Below, in pieces: positions 44,088 to 52,244 of a DNA stretch of 64,000 nt (position 1 is the first letter of the stretch; every line of letters begins with the position of its first letter). This DNA is from Paenibacillus lactis (GTDB lineage: Bacteria > Bacillota > Bacilli > Paenibacillales > Paenibacillaceae). The stretch lies in assembly GCF_017873605.1 (NCBI RefSeq), contig NZ_JAGGKI010000006.1, positions 294,090 through 358,089 of the forward strand, read 5' to 3'. The notes beneath the pieces were generated by a model that was given only the letters and a program-made list of their open reading frames with translations, had not been told where the DNA came from and did not search any database. Made by a program: the position numbers and the translations under genes.

Positions 44088-45431
44088 GTGAAGTCAGATG
44101 TGAGGCTTACTGGGCGAGTGATTTTTAGGGGTGACCCTGGGTATGAAGCAGCACGCAAAAATTGGGATCCACATACGGACAGATTTCCTAAGGTTTTTGT
44201 TTTTGCTCAGAAAACACAAGATGTGGCCAATGCCATTCGATGGGCTCGAAAAAATAAAGTCCCCTTGCGCCCGCGAAGCGGAAGGCACGCCTTGGAAGGC
44301 AATCTCTCGCAGGTCAATGGAGGAATCGTCATTGACGTCAGCGAAATGAAGAAAATTCGTCTGAACAAAAAGAGCAGCACAGCAGTAGTAGAGACCGGGA
44401 ATCAGGTTGGCCGAATCGTCGATACGTTGGCTCGGCAGGGTTATATGGCCCCATTTGGCGACAGCCCAACGGTAGGGATCGGCGGCATTACGCCTGGTGG
44501 TGGAATCGGGCCGCTACAAAGAACGACCGGTCTCATCAGCGATAATTTAATCGAACTCGAAATGGTAGACGCCAAGGGGAGAATCATTCGAGCAAACAAA
44601 AAACAAAATTCCGACCTTCTATGGGCATCCCGTGGGGGAGGCGGCGGGAACTTCGGCGTTTATACCAAATACAAATTCAAGGTGCTGCGTGCTCCAAACA
44701 AAGCCACAGTATTTCGAATCACCTGGCCATGGGAGCAGTTTGAAAAAATCGTGAAGAAATGGCAGGTTTGGGCTCCGAACGCCAGTACCAAGCTCGGAAG
44801 TGAATTAAGCGTCGGTCCCAAAAAAGGCGGAAATGTCAGTATGCTGGGGATCTACCTAGGATCAAAACGCGAGGCGCTTACCCAACTGGAACCAATTCTT
44901 AGTGTTGGCACCCCGACGCAAAAAATCATCCGTTATCTGCCATACAGGGAAGCTACTAAGTTTATGCTCGCCCCCGATCCGGTTCTTACACAAAGATTCA
45001 GCAACCAGTTCTCCAGCGGCTTTGGCAGACGTCCATTTCCAGAGAAAGCCTATAAAGTCATGCGCGAGTTTCTGGAAAAAGCAGAGGGAGGGACGCCAGC
45101 CGGGTTCTTTTTCCTGAATTGGGGCGGCGCCGTAAGCCGCATCGCACCTAGAGCCACCGCATTCTACTGGCGCAAAGCTAAGTTCTACGTGGAATGGAAC
45201 AGCTCTTGGGTGAATCCATCTCATGCAGCTAGAAATATCGCTTTGGCCCGAAACACCCGAAAGAAATTGCAGCCTTATATCGTAGGATCCTATATTAACG
45301 TTCCAGACCAGGGCATTAAGAGTTCAGGACCGGTCTATTATGGAAAGAACTATCCAAGATTGAGAAAAATAAAAGCAAAATATGATCCGAAAAATGTATT
45401 TAACAATCCGCAGAGCATTCCTCCAGCTTAA
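44088..45431 (+). CDS. FAD-linked oxidoreductase (berberine-bridge-enzyme type)
   Basis: The 447-residue flavoprotein has the PCMH FAD domain (about 30-200; VPLRPRSGRHALEG, where His can hold FAD covalently; FGDSPTVGIGGITPGGGIGPLQRTTGLISDN) and a C-terminal BBE motif (YYGKNYPRLRKIKAKYDPKNVFNNPQSIPP). The Cys that gives a second covalent FAD bond in berberine bridge enzymes is absent (IGGITPGGG). It resembles B. subtilis YvdP/YgaK. The substrate is unknown. AAGGAG lies too close to ATG 44076 to serve it, so GTG 44088 is preferred. Confidence 0.85.
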   Translation: MKSDVRLTGRVIFRGDPGYEAARKNWDPHTDRFPKVFVFAQKTQDVANAIRWARKNKVPLRPRSGRHALEGNLSQVNGGIVIDVSEMKKIRLNKKSSTAVVETGNQVGRIVDTLARQGYMAPFGDSPTVGIGGITPGGGIGPLQRTTGLISDNLIELEMVDAKGRIIRANKKQNSDLLWASRGGGGGNFGVYTKYKFKVLRAPNKATVFRITWPWEQFEKIVKKWQVWAPNASTKLGSELSVGPKKGGNVSMLGIYLGSKREALTQLEPILSVGTPTQKIIRYLPYREATKFMLAPDPVLTQRFSNQFSSGFGRRPFPEKAYKVMREFLEKAEGGTPAGFFFLNWGGAVSRIAPRATAFYWRKAKFYVEWNSSWVNPSHAARNIALARNTRKKLQPYIVGSYINVPDQGIKSSGPVYYGKNYPRLRKIKAKYDPKNVFNNPQSIPPA

Positions 45432-45522
45432 CGATAACCAATCAATAAGAGCAAATCGAAAGTCGTTAGTTTCTACAAAATAAAGTGATTCAAAATAATC
45501 TACAACCATTCAATAAAACAAG

Positions 45523-45555
45523 AAGGCAGCCGTTAATGATATCGGCTGCCTTTAT
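45523..45555. terminator. Bidirectional terminator between oxidoreductase and arsC
   Basis: AAGGCAGCCG (45523-45532) and CGGCTGCCTT (45543-45552) between converging genes. Confidence 0.8.
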
Positions 45556-45584
45556 TGAACCAGCGAGCAGGGAAGGAGACTTGT

Positions 45585-46004
45585 CTATTCGCCTGAGACG
45601 GCAAACTTAAGTATTCGATCCCCAATCTCATCTCGAACCCTTTGGAACACAGCCCACTTTTCTTCATCCGTGCCCTGAGCTTTCGCAGGATCATCAAATC
45701 CCCAATGAACTCTTTTTACTGTCGGCGGGGTAACAGGGCATTTATTTGCAGCATCCCCGCATAGCGTTACAACCATATCCGCTTGGTTAAGAATTTCCGG
45801 ATCAACCACATCGGAGGTTTGGTGGGAAATGTCGATCCCTACCTCATTCATGGCTCGAACAGCATTGGGATTCAGCCCGTGAGCTTCGATACCAGCACTG
45901 TATACATTCCAGCTGCTCCCTAGATGCTGTTTAGCCCAACCTTCAGCCATCTGACTGCGGCATGAGTTGCCGGTGCAGAGAAAGTATATGGTTTTCTTCT
46001 CCAC
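45585..46004 (-). CDS. arsC: Thioredoxin-dependent arsenate reductase ArsC
   Basis: The 139-residue enzyme reduces arsenate to arsenite. The low-molecular-weight phosphatase loop is C10-TGNSC15-R16, and the resolving cysteines C82 and C89 lie in [10 protein letters not shown], at the same numbers as in the staphylococcal pI258 enzyme. All four functional residues are present. It is the last gene of arsRBC and starts 27 bases after arsB. Confidence 0.96.
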   Translation of the reverse strand: MEKKTIYFLCTGNSCRSQMAEGWAKQHLGSSWNVYSAGIEAHGLNPNAVRAMNEVGIDISHQTSDVVDPEILNQADMVVTLCGDAANKCPVTPPTVKRVHWGFDDPAKAQGTDEEKWAVFQRVRDEIGDRILKFAVSGE

Positions 46005-46031
46005 GAATCATCGTCTCCTTTTATATAAAAA

Positions 46032-47327
46032 CTACAAAACTGCTAACCACAAATAGAGCCCAAGCAAGGTTATAAACAGCGTTGGGACCGTGAGAATAAT
46101 CCCGGTCTTAAAGTAAGTTCCCCAAGAAATTTTGACCCCTTTGGTAGAAAGCACATGAAGCCATAGCAATGTTGCCAATGAACCAACCGGCGTGATTTTA
46201 GGCCCCAAATCAGAGCCGATCACGTTAGCATAAATTAATGCTTCCCGAATCGTTCCAGACGTCTGGGTAGCATCAATGGCTAGCGCATCAATCATGACGG
46301 TAGGCAAATTGTTCATGACCGATGACAGAAGAGCGGCAATGAACCCCATACCCATTGTCGCCACAAATAATCCTTGGTCAGCAACGGTTTGTATAGCTAT
46401 TGCGAGCAAATCGGTAAGTCCCGCATTTCGGAGACCATACACCACGACATACATGCCGATAGAGAAAAAGACAATTGCCCAAGGGGCTCCTATGAGGACT
46501 TCTTTCGTTGGGACCACCCGACTGCGCTGGGCAAGTAATAGGAACATAAGAGCGATGACACCAGCTATAAGGGATACAGGGATATTCAGAAACTCGCTGA
46601 TAAAGTACCCAATTAAAAGAACGATTAGAACATACCAAGACATCCGGAACATGAAGGGATCCTTGATGGCATCGGCAGGCTCCTTCAAGCGGGTGGCTTC
46701 AAACTGCCGCGGAATACTTTTACGGAAGAAGAAATACAGGACCAAGATGCTGGCGATCAGTGAAAATAAATTCGGAATGATCATTCGGCCAGCGTATTCC
46801 CCGAACCCGATTCCAAAGAAATCAGCGGATACGATATTGACCAAGTTGCTCACGACGAGCGGAAGTGAAGTGGTGTCCGCGATAAACCCACTCGCGATAA
46901 TGAAAGGGAATACCTTTTTTTCATCAAAGTTAAGCGCCCTTACCATGGCCAATACGATCGGTGTCAAAATGAGGGCTGCTCCGTCATTCGCAAAAAAGGC
47001 AGCGACAACAGCACCCAGAATGCTGACGTATACAAACATGCGGATGCCGTTTTCACGAGCAGCTCTTGCCATATGTAGGGCAGCCCACTCAAAGAATCCA
47101 ATCCTATCTAAGATTAGAGAGATGATGATGATCGCAACGAAAGCTAACGTGGCATTCCAGACCATTTGGGTAACATCCCAGACGTCATGGACACTAACTA
47201 CCCCGGCAAGTAACGCCAGCACAGCACCGCCGCAGGCTGACCATCCGATGGATAAATTTCTGGGCTGCCAGATAACCAAGGTTAAGGTAATCAAAAAAAT
47301 AATACTAGCTAATACAACAGTTGCCAT
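46032..47327 (-). CDS. arsB: Arsenite efflux pump ArsB
   Basis: The 431-residue membrane antiporter expels arsenite. Eleven or twelve helices and family blocks such as [39 protein letters not shown] and [21 protein letters not shown] identify it. GGAGGACG places the start at 47327, 11 codons inside a longer open frame. It is energised by proton motive force; no arsA is seen. Confidence 0.95.
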   Translation of the reverse strand: MATVVLASIIFLITLTLVIWQPRNLSIGWSACGGAVLALLAGVVSVHDVWDVTQMVWNATLAFVAIIIISLILDRIGFFEWAALHMARAARENGIRMFVYVSILGAVVAAFFANDGAALILTPIVLAMVRALNFDEKKVFPFIIASGFIADTTSLPLVVSNLVNIVSADFFGIGFGEYAGRMIIPNLFSLIASILVLYFFFRKSIPRQFEATRLKEPADAIKDPFMFRMSWYVLIVLLIGYFISEFLNIPVSLIAGVIALMFLLLAQRSRVVPTKEVLIGAPWAIVFFSIGMYVVVYGLRNAGLTDLLAIAIQTVADQGLFVATMGMGFIAALLSSVMNNLPTVMIDALAIDATQTSGTIREALIYANVIGSDLGPKITPVGSLATLLWLHVLSTKGVKISWGTYFKTGIILTVPTLFITLLGLYLWLAVL

Positions 47328-47380
47328 CTCGTCCTCCGTTTGCTTCAAAGTCTGTGTCATCGATGAACGACGGAAATCAT

Positions 47381-47403
47381 TATATAACCATATACTTATA
47401 TAA
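47381..47403 (-). promoter_or_regulatory. Possible ArsR site before arsB
   Basis: The AT-rich dyad TATATAA-CCATATAC-TTATATAA lies between arsR and arsB and shares TATATAA with the site before arsR. Typical ArsR boxes have this composition. Confidence 0.45.
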
Positions 47404-47438
47404 ACAACAAGAAAAAACTTCAGAATGCTGCAAAAGCC

Positions 47439-47765
47439 TCATTCGCAAACCGAAGTTATTTCTTTTTTGTTAAGCGCAGTTAGAATGGTCTTAGAATTAG
47501 GCGTATACTCGAGCACCGACCTAATGTATGGTGGAACATCTACACTCAAGGAATAATATACCCACTGACCGCGTTTATCTTCTTTTACTAGGCCCTGGGA
47601 TTTTAATTTTCTTAAATGCTGACTTACGCCGGGTTGAGAAATCTCCAGGATATCAACGAGTTCGCATACGCAAAATTCCCGGTCCCTCAACAAGGACAAA
47701 ATGGTGAGACGGGTACCATCGCTTAGCAGCTTCAACTTATCAGCCATTTCGTAGATTTGCTCCAA
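47439..47765 (-). CDS. arsR: Arsenite-responsive repressor ArsR
   Basis: The 108-residue SmtB/ArsR winged-helix repressor carries the arsenite-binding CVC in REFCVCELVDIL at the start of the recognition helix region, then SQPGVSQHLRKLKSQGLVKEDKRGQWVYYSL. Another Cys ends the chain (SVCE). GGAGG precedes the ATG. Release from DNA by arsenite would turn on arsBC. Confidence 0.95.
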   Translation of the reverse strand: MEQIYEMADKLKLLSDGTRLTILSLLRDREFCVCELVDILEISQPGVSQHLRKLKSQGLVKEDKRGQWVYYSLSVDVPPYIRSVLEYTPNSKTILTALNKKEITSVCE

Positions 47766-47800
47766 ACCAACACCTCCTTATCTGATCAACCATTTCTCAC

Positions 47801-47912
47801 ATAAGTAAACGGTTATATAATATTCGGATTCCGGTAGAAAATCAAATGAAAGATAAGTCTTTGATTTCTTACCCAAATAACATTTGCATATTGCAAATGT
47901 TTCGTGTATAAA
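47801..47912. promoter_or_regulatory. Divergent ars control region
   Basis: The minus side has an AT-rich ArsR-like site (ATAAGTAAAC-GGTTATATAA, 47801-47820). The plus side has a 23-base palindrome at 47879-47901, arms AACATTTGCA and TGCAAATGTT around TAT. TTGCAT inside it (47884-47889) plus TATAAA (47907-47912), 17 bases apart, is the probable promoter of the MarR gene, so the palindrome is likely its own operator. Confidence 0.7.
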
Positions 47913-47935
47913 TGAATCAAGAGGTGAACAGAACA

Positions 47936-48385
47936 ATGGAAAGCACTCGCGAACTATTTCAGATTATGACACGCCGTTTCGGCTTATTGAACAAAAATTG
48001 CTGCACTGTGGGTGGTAATGACATCACTCCTGTCCAAAGCCATATTTTGTTCGAAGTCGACCGTCAGCATAATCCTTCGATCCAGCAAATCGCAGAAACA
48101 TTGGGGACCGATATTACAACATTCAGCAGACAAGTACAGTCTCTAATCAAAATGAATTTAATTAAAAAGACACCTGATCCTGCCGATCGCCGGGTATCGA
48201 CCCTCTCCTTAACGGTTGAAGGGAAGTACGTAGCTACAACGATCGACCAACAGATGAATGCTTATCTTGATGAAATATTCTCATTTATGACCGAATTCGA
48301 GAAAGAGACGGTCCTTCGTTCCATCAAGTTAATGAATGAGGCAATGGCTAAATCTGATAATTGCTGCAGACCCATTATTGGGTAA
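47936..48385 (+). CDS. MarR-family regulator with two cysteine pairs
   Basis: The 149-residue regulator has the MarR winged helix (TPVQSHILFEVDRQHNPSIQQIAETLGTDITTFSRQVQSLIKMNLIKKTPDPADRRVSTLSLT). Adjacent cysteine pairs lie near both ends: C22-C23 (NKNCCTVGG) and two close to the C-terminus (SDNCCRP). Vicinal thiols bind arsenite well. Being divergent from arsRBC and upstream of arsM, it may be an arsenic sensor of a class other than ArsR. AGAGGTG selects ATG 47936. Confidence 0.88.
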   Translation: MESTRELFQIMTRRFGLLNKNCCTVGGNDITPVQSHILFEVDRQHNPSIQQIAETLGTDITTFSRQVQSLIKMNLIKKTPDPADRRVSTLSLTVEGKYVATTIDQQMNAYLDEIFSFMTEFEKETVLRSIKLMNEAMAKSDNCCRPIIG

Positions 48386-48443
48386 ATTTTTTTACCTTCA
48401 AATACTTGTATAATGCAAATAATGAACGAAGGGGGGCTTTAAA

Positions 48444-48887
48444 ATGGCATCCGTTTTAGCATCAATTGTTATCGGAGGCGGGCAGGCCGGTATGGCTTCC
48501 GGGTATTACTTGAAGCAAAACGGGCTCAAGTTTTTGATCTTGAAAGCAGGCGAGCATGCAGCTGGTTCTTGGCCGCATTATTACGATAGTTTAAAGCTGT
48601 TTTCGCCAGTAAGGTTGTCCTCATTGCCAGGTATGAGGATATCTGGAGCTGCAACCCACTATCCGTCACAAAATGAGGTGATTCAGTATTTTCCCATAGG
48701 GGCTCTTGGCACTGAGGGAAAACCGATACAGACAGCAGGAATAAGCCTTACCGCTCCAGGACTTTATTATGTCGGTTTGGAAGGACAGCGTTCCTTCGCT
48801 TCCGCAACATTAAGGGGGGTGGGGCCGGACGAAAAATACGTTGTAAGCAAGCTAATGCGTTATTTGAAAATAAGAAATCATTTATAG
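48444..48887 (+). pseudogene. Internally deleted ArsO-like flavin monooxygenase
   Basis: The 147-residue frame joins the start and the end of a flavin-dependent monooxygenase. Residues 1-80 hold the FAD site (IVIGGGQAGMASGYYLKQNGLKFLIL) and HYPSQNEVIQYF; residues about 85-147 read like the C-terminus (GKPIQTAGISLTAPGLYYVGLEGQRSFASATLRGVGPDEKYVVSKLMRYL). The roughly 200 residues between, with the NADPH-binding site, are missing, with the junction near 48690. Related enzymes are about 350 residues. It stays in frame, so a short protein may be made, but catalysis is unlikely. Confidence 0.8.
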
Positions 48888-48901
48888 GGAGGATCTTACC
48901 T

Positions 48902-49078
48902 ATGTATTTAAATTGGTGGGACGAAGAATATCTTTTGAAGCAGCAGCAGCTCGAAGTTGAGCGAGCCAGTAGGGAAGCCTGGAAATGGAAAAAGCCAAAA
49001 GAGGGGGTGTTGAACCAACTTCTTTGGAGACGGCAACCTGCGAATTCAATAGCCTGTTGTACGCCTAGCTGTTGCTGA
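48902..49078 (+). CDS. Short protein with CC-x3-CC tail in the ars cluster
   Basis: This 58-residue frame follows GGGAGG by nine bases and lies between the monooxygenase remnant and arsM. It begins MYLNWWDEEYLLKQQQLEVE, is Trp-, Lys- and Gln-rich and probably helical, and ends ACCTPSCC. The four tail cysteines resemble the arsenite-binding style of the ArsM N-terminus (SSCCQ and SCCSTPS). I know no family for it. An arsenite chaperone or delivery peptide for ArsM is a guess from position and cysteines. Confidence 0.65.
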   Translation: MYLNWWDEEYLLKQQQLEVERASREAWKWKKPKEGVLNQLLWRRQPANSIACCTPSCC

Positions 49079-49110
49079 TCTTATAAAAACTACTCGAAGG
49101 AGATGATCGA

Positions 49111-49923
49111 ATGAATCAAGTAACGAACGATCAAATTCGCCAAAATGTACGTAACCGTTATAAACAAGTGGCTATTCAAGAAGGTAATGCTAGTTCGTGT
49201 TGTCAAACCGACATACAAACAACCAGCTGCTGCAGTACACCTTCCGACTTCAATTCGATCTCAAGTAAGCTTGGATATTCGAATGATGAACTAAGCGCGG
49301 TGCCTGAAGGTGCAAATCTTGGTTTGGGGTGCGGCAATCCCCAAGCTGTTGCGTCATTAAAGCCTGGTGAAGTCGTACTCGACTTAGGCAGCGGCGGGGG
49401 TTTTGACTGTTTCTTAGCGTCCCGCCAGGTGGGGGAGACCGGTAAAGTGATCGGCGTTGACATGACACCTGAAATGGTTAGCCGTGCACGTAACAATGCT
49501 ATTAGAGGGGAGTATTCGAATACAGATTTTCGTTTGGGAGAAATTGAGCATCTTCCTGTCGCTGATAACACGGTGGACGTCATCATCTCAAACTGTGTTA
49601 TCAACCTTTCGCCTGATAAGCAGCAGGTGTTTAATGATTCGTTTCGTGTTCTAAAAAGCGGCGGCAGGCTGGCGATTTCCGATATTGTGACAACAGCAGA
49701 GCTTCCTTCAGAAATAAAAAGCGACTTAGATGAACTTTATTCAGGTTGCATATCAGGAGCATCTTCAATTAGCGAAATTGAGACAATGCTTCAACAAAGC
49801 GGATTTACCGATATCTCCGTCGAACCGAAGGATGAGTCCAAAGATTTTATTAAGGATTGGGTTCAAGGATCCAATATCGAGGATTACATCGTATCAGCCG
49901 TAATCAAGGCAATCAAGCCTTAG
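49111..49923 (+). CDS. arsM: Arsenite S-adenosylmethionine methyltransferase ArsM
   Basis: The 270-residue enzyme methylates arsenite to volatile or excreted forms. The SAM site is VVLDLGSGGGFDCFLA. The conserved arsenite-binding cysteines are C74 (GLGCGNP), C162 (SNCVINL) and C213 (SGCISGA). The N-terminus adds two vicinal pairs, C30-C31 and C40-C41. AAGGAGATG precedes the ATG. It ends the second ars arm with the MarR regulator and the short Cys-tailed gene. Confidence 0.95.
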   Translation: MNQVTNDQIRQNVRNRYKQVAIQEGNASSCCQTDIQTTSCCSTPSDFNSISSKLGYSNDELSAVPEGANLGLGCGNPQAVASLKPGEVVLDLGSGGGFDCFLASRQVGETGKVIGVDMTPEMVSRARNNAIRGEYSNTDFRLGEIEHLPVADNTVDVIISNCVINLSPDKQQVFNDSFRVLKSGGRLAISDIVTTAELPSEIKSDLDELYSGCISGASSISEIETMLQQSGFTDISVEPKDESKDFIKDWVQGSNIEDYIVSAVIKAIKP

Positions 49924-49968
49924 ATATTACTAAACACTTTTTTCGTTTAACGGAAAGGGCTGGGTTTT

Positions 49969-50073
49969 ATACGCACAACAGAATATTGGGAAGCTGGCGT
50001 TTTTGAGAAGCAGGGTGTCACGGCTGGTAAGTTTATTGATGTAATGACCATGGAAAAAAACGACTTACTTTAA
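49969..50073 (+). pseudogene. C-terminal remnant of a GNAT-like acetyltransferase
   Basis: The open stretch encodes TTEYWEAGVFEKQGVTAGKFIDVMTMEKN before a stop, much like the final beta strands of GNAT acetyltransferases (G-x-GKFIDVMTMEK). No start or acetyl-CoA loop is left. In ars clusters such genes can be arsN; here too little remains to say. Confidence 0.4.
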
Positions 50074-50085
50074 GAGAAGATTTAT

Positions 50086-50114
50086 GCTCCTGTAGCGAAA
50101 CAGGAGCTTTTTTA
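50086..50114 (+). terminator. Terminator of the arsM arm
   Basis: GCTCCTGT (50086-50093) and ACAGGAGC (50100-50107) followed by TTTTTTA. Confidence 0.9.
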
Positions 50115-50175
50115 TGTGTTCGATAACAACAAATCAATACCTTCTAAAAGAAAATAGCAGGTGAAGATTAAATCA

Positions 50176-51027
50176 CTATTGATGATTTAGCTCTAAAAAT
50201 GCTCGAAGCGCGCTGCTCACTGGGACGTCCCTGTGATAAATAAAATGCACCACAAGCTCACGATAGGACTTCGGAAGCGTCATGGCTTTCATGTTGATCT
50301 CCTTGGAAAGCATTGCGGCATTGGACCTCGGAAGGAGAGCTACACCGAGTCCCGAAGCAACCCCTCCGATGACAGCTTCGAGCGAACCGAACTCGATGAT
50401 ACGCGGATGTTGGACTCCGGCTTCTGCCAGAAGGCGCTCCACTCTGGACCGGTGAGTACAGCCCGTCGATAAGATCAGCATTGGCTTGTGCAATTGCTCC
50501 TGCAGACTTTCGGCCCCAACTTCGGTGAGCAGCACCAGTTCTTCTTGATAGTAAGGGATCTGCTTCAGCTGAGGATGCGTTACAGGGCCGTACACGAAAG
50601 CCCCGTCAATTTCACGGTTAACTACTTGCTGCATAAGTACGCTGGAATTACCCGTGTTCAGGGACAGATTGACCTCAGGGTATCGAGCATAATAATCGGC
50701 GAGGCGTTCCGGAAGATAAGCTGCGGCGGTGGATTCAATCGCTCCGATTCGCAGCTGTCCCCGCGGCTTATCCTCAGCCTGAACGGATTTCTCCGCTTCA
50801 CCCAGCAAATTTAAAATTTCACGCGCATATCCAAGCAAAATCTTACCGGCTGGAGTCAATTCCATCCCCCGGTTGCTTCGGACAAATAGTGATGTTCGCA
50901 GGCCTTCTTCCAGCTGGCGGATCCGGCCCGTGACGTTAGAGGGAACATACTGAAGGCGCTGGGCCGCTCGCGTGATGCTGCCTTCCTCCGCCACTGCGTA
51001 GAATATACGTAAATCTCCACTTTCCAT
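50176..51027 (-). CDS. LysR-family regulator (GltR-like)
   Basis: The 283-residue regulator has the LysR winged helix (DLRIFYAVAEEGSITRAAQRLQYVPSNVTGRIRQLEEGLRTSLFVRSNRGMELTPAGK) and a periplasmic-binding-fold effector domain (about 90-280). It is divergent from the yogA-like gene, the same pairing as gltR-yogA in B. subtilis. It likely activates that gene through the dyad in the intergenic region. The inducer is unknown. Confidence 0.9.
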   Translation of the reverse strand: MESGDLRIFYAVAEEGSITRAAQRLQYVPSNVTGRIRQLEEGLRTSLFVRSNRGMELTPAGKILLGYAREILNLLGEAEKSVQAEDKPRGQLRIGAIESTAAAYLPERLADYYARYPEVNLSLNTGNSSVLMQQVVNREIDGAFVYGPVTHPQLKQIPYYQEELVLLTEVGAESLQEQLHKPMLILSTGCTHRSRVERLLAEAGVQHPRIIEFGSLEAVIGGVASGLGVALLPRSNAAMLSKEINMKAMTLPKSYRELVVHFIYHRDVPVSSALRAFLELNHQ

Positions 51028-51057
51028 ACGCCTTCACCATCCTGGCTTCATTTCTAC

Positions 51058-51072
51058 TGAATGTCACATTCA
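51058..51072. promoter_or_regulatory. LysR-type dyad
   Basis: TGAATG-TCA-CATTCA is a perfect 6-base inverted repeat 30 bases before the LysR start in the 129-base divergent region, where LysR regulators bind. Confidence 0.6.
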
Positions 51073-51156
51073 TTACTAACCATTTTACATGCATCGGAGT
51101 GAAACTTACAATGAATCCAGGACGGCCAACAGGCCGGAAGAAGGAGAGGAATTCAT

Positions 51157-52146
51157 ATGAAAGCAGTTATTCATCACGGCCCGAGCGGTCTGGGCGGGCT
51201 TCGAATCAGCGATGTGAAAATAAAACAACCGGGTTTAGGTGAAGTTAGAGTCCGCTTAAAGGCGGCCGGACTCAATCACCGTGATCTATTTTTGATGGAG
51301 GGACGGCAGGCAACGGATAGGCCGCTCATTCTGGGTTCAGACGGGGCAGGGATCATTGAGGAAGTGGGTAAGGGCGTTAGCGATCACATGGTTGGCAACG
51401 AGGTCATCATCCATCCGACGATCGGCTGGGAGCGCACAGAAGAGGTCCCTGTAGTACCTGAGATTTTGGGCGGTCCGATGGACGGCACCTTTGCCGAGAC
51501 GGTAGTGATCCCGGCGGGCAATGCCTTCAGAAAGCCATTATATCTGAGTTGGGAGGAAGCGGGAGTACTTCCTTTGTCTGCTCTAACAGCCTACCGTGCG
51601 CTGTTTACAAGGGCCCAAATCAAGGCAGGCGAGCATGTGCTCATTCCGGGCATAGGAGGCGGGGTTGCAACCTATGCGATGCTCATGGCCCAAGCTGCGG
51701 GGGCTGTCGTGAGCGTTACATCCCGCAGTGAAGCCAAGCTTGTTGAAGCTCGGAGGTATTCTTTACATAGGGCTTTTTCAAGCGACGGGGATTGGAACGA
51801 AGAGCTGGAAGGGGAGAAGGTGGACGTGATCCTAGATAGCATCGGTCCGGCAACCTTTTCCCAATACTTAAAGGTGATTAAGCCCAATGGGCGGATTATC
51901 AGTTTTGGGGCCAGCTCCGGCGATACGGTAGATGTTCCGCTTAGGGCTTTGTTTTTTCCTCAGCTGTCCTGGATCGGTACATCGATGGGGAGCCGGGAGG
52001 AGTTTGCTGAGATGCTTCAGTTCATGGAGAAGCACAGGATTCATCCGCTGATCGACCGGATGTACGCGATAGATGAGACACGGAGCGCGTTTCAGCGAAT
52101 GATGGCGGGCGAGCAGTTTGGCAATATCGGTTTGCTCTTCGGATAA
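51157..52146 (+). CDS. yogA: Zinc-independent MDR oxidoreductase (YogA-like)
   Basis: The 329-residue medium-chain dehydrogenase/reductase has the N-terminal GroES-like domain ([34 protein letters not shown]) and a Rossmann domain ([22 protein letters not shown]). The Cys ligands of zinc alcohol dehydrogenases are absent, so it is quinone-oxidoreductase-like. AAGGAGAGG precedes the ATG. Induction by the LysR neighbour is likely. Confidence 0.88.
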   Translation: MKAVIHHGPSGLGGLRISDVKIKQPGLGEVRVRLKAAGLNHRDLFLMEGRQATDRPLILGSDGAGIIEEVGKGVSDHMVGNEVIIHPTIGWERTEEVPVVPEILGGPMDGTFAETVVIPAGNAFRKPLYLSWEEAGVLPLSALTAYRALFTRAQIKAGEHVLIPGIGGGVATYAMLMAQAAGAVVSVTSRSEAKLVEARRYSLHRAFSSDGDWNEELEGEKVDVILDSIGPATFSQYLKVIKPNGRIISFGASSGDTVDVPLRALFFPQLSWIGTSMGSREEFAEMLQFMEKHRIHPLIDRMYAIDETRSAFQRMMAGEQFGNIGLLFG

Positions 52147-52167
52147 ACGCCATAAATCACAAAAAAT

Positions 52168-52198
52168 AACGGGCCGAAATCACATAGTTCAGCCCGTT
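52168..52198. terminator. Bidirectional terminator
   Basis: AACGGGC (52168-52174) and GCCCGTT (52192-52198), extended by GAA/TTC, between converging genes; T-rich on both strands. Confidence 0.8.
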
Positions 52199-52244
52199 TT
52201 CTGCTCCATTTTATGTCAAGACATATTACGAATTCACTTCTCTG

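Noticed and set aside
46276..47403. 375-codon open frame antisense to arsB
   Set aside because: It mirrors the hydrophobic arsB gene and has no ribosome site; arsB is certain.
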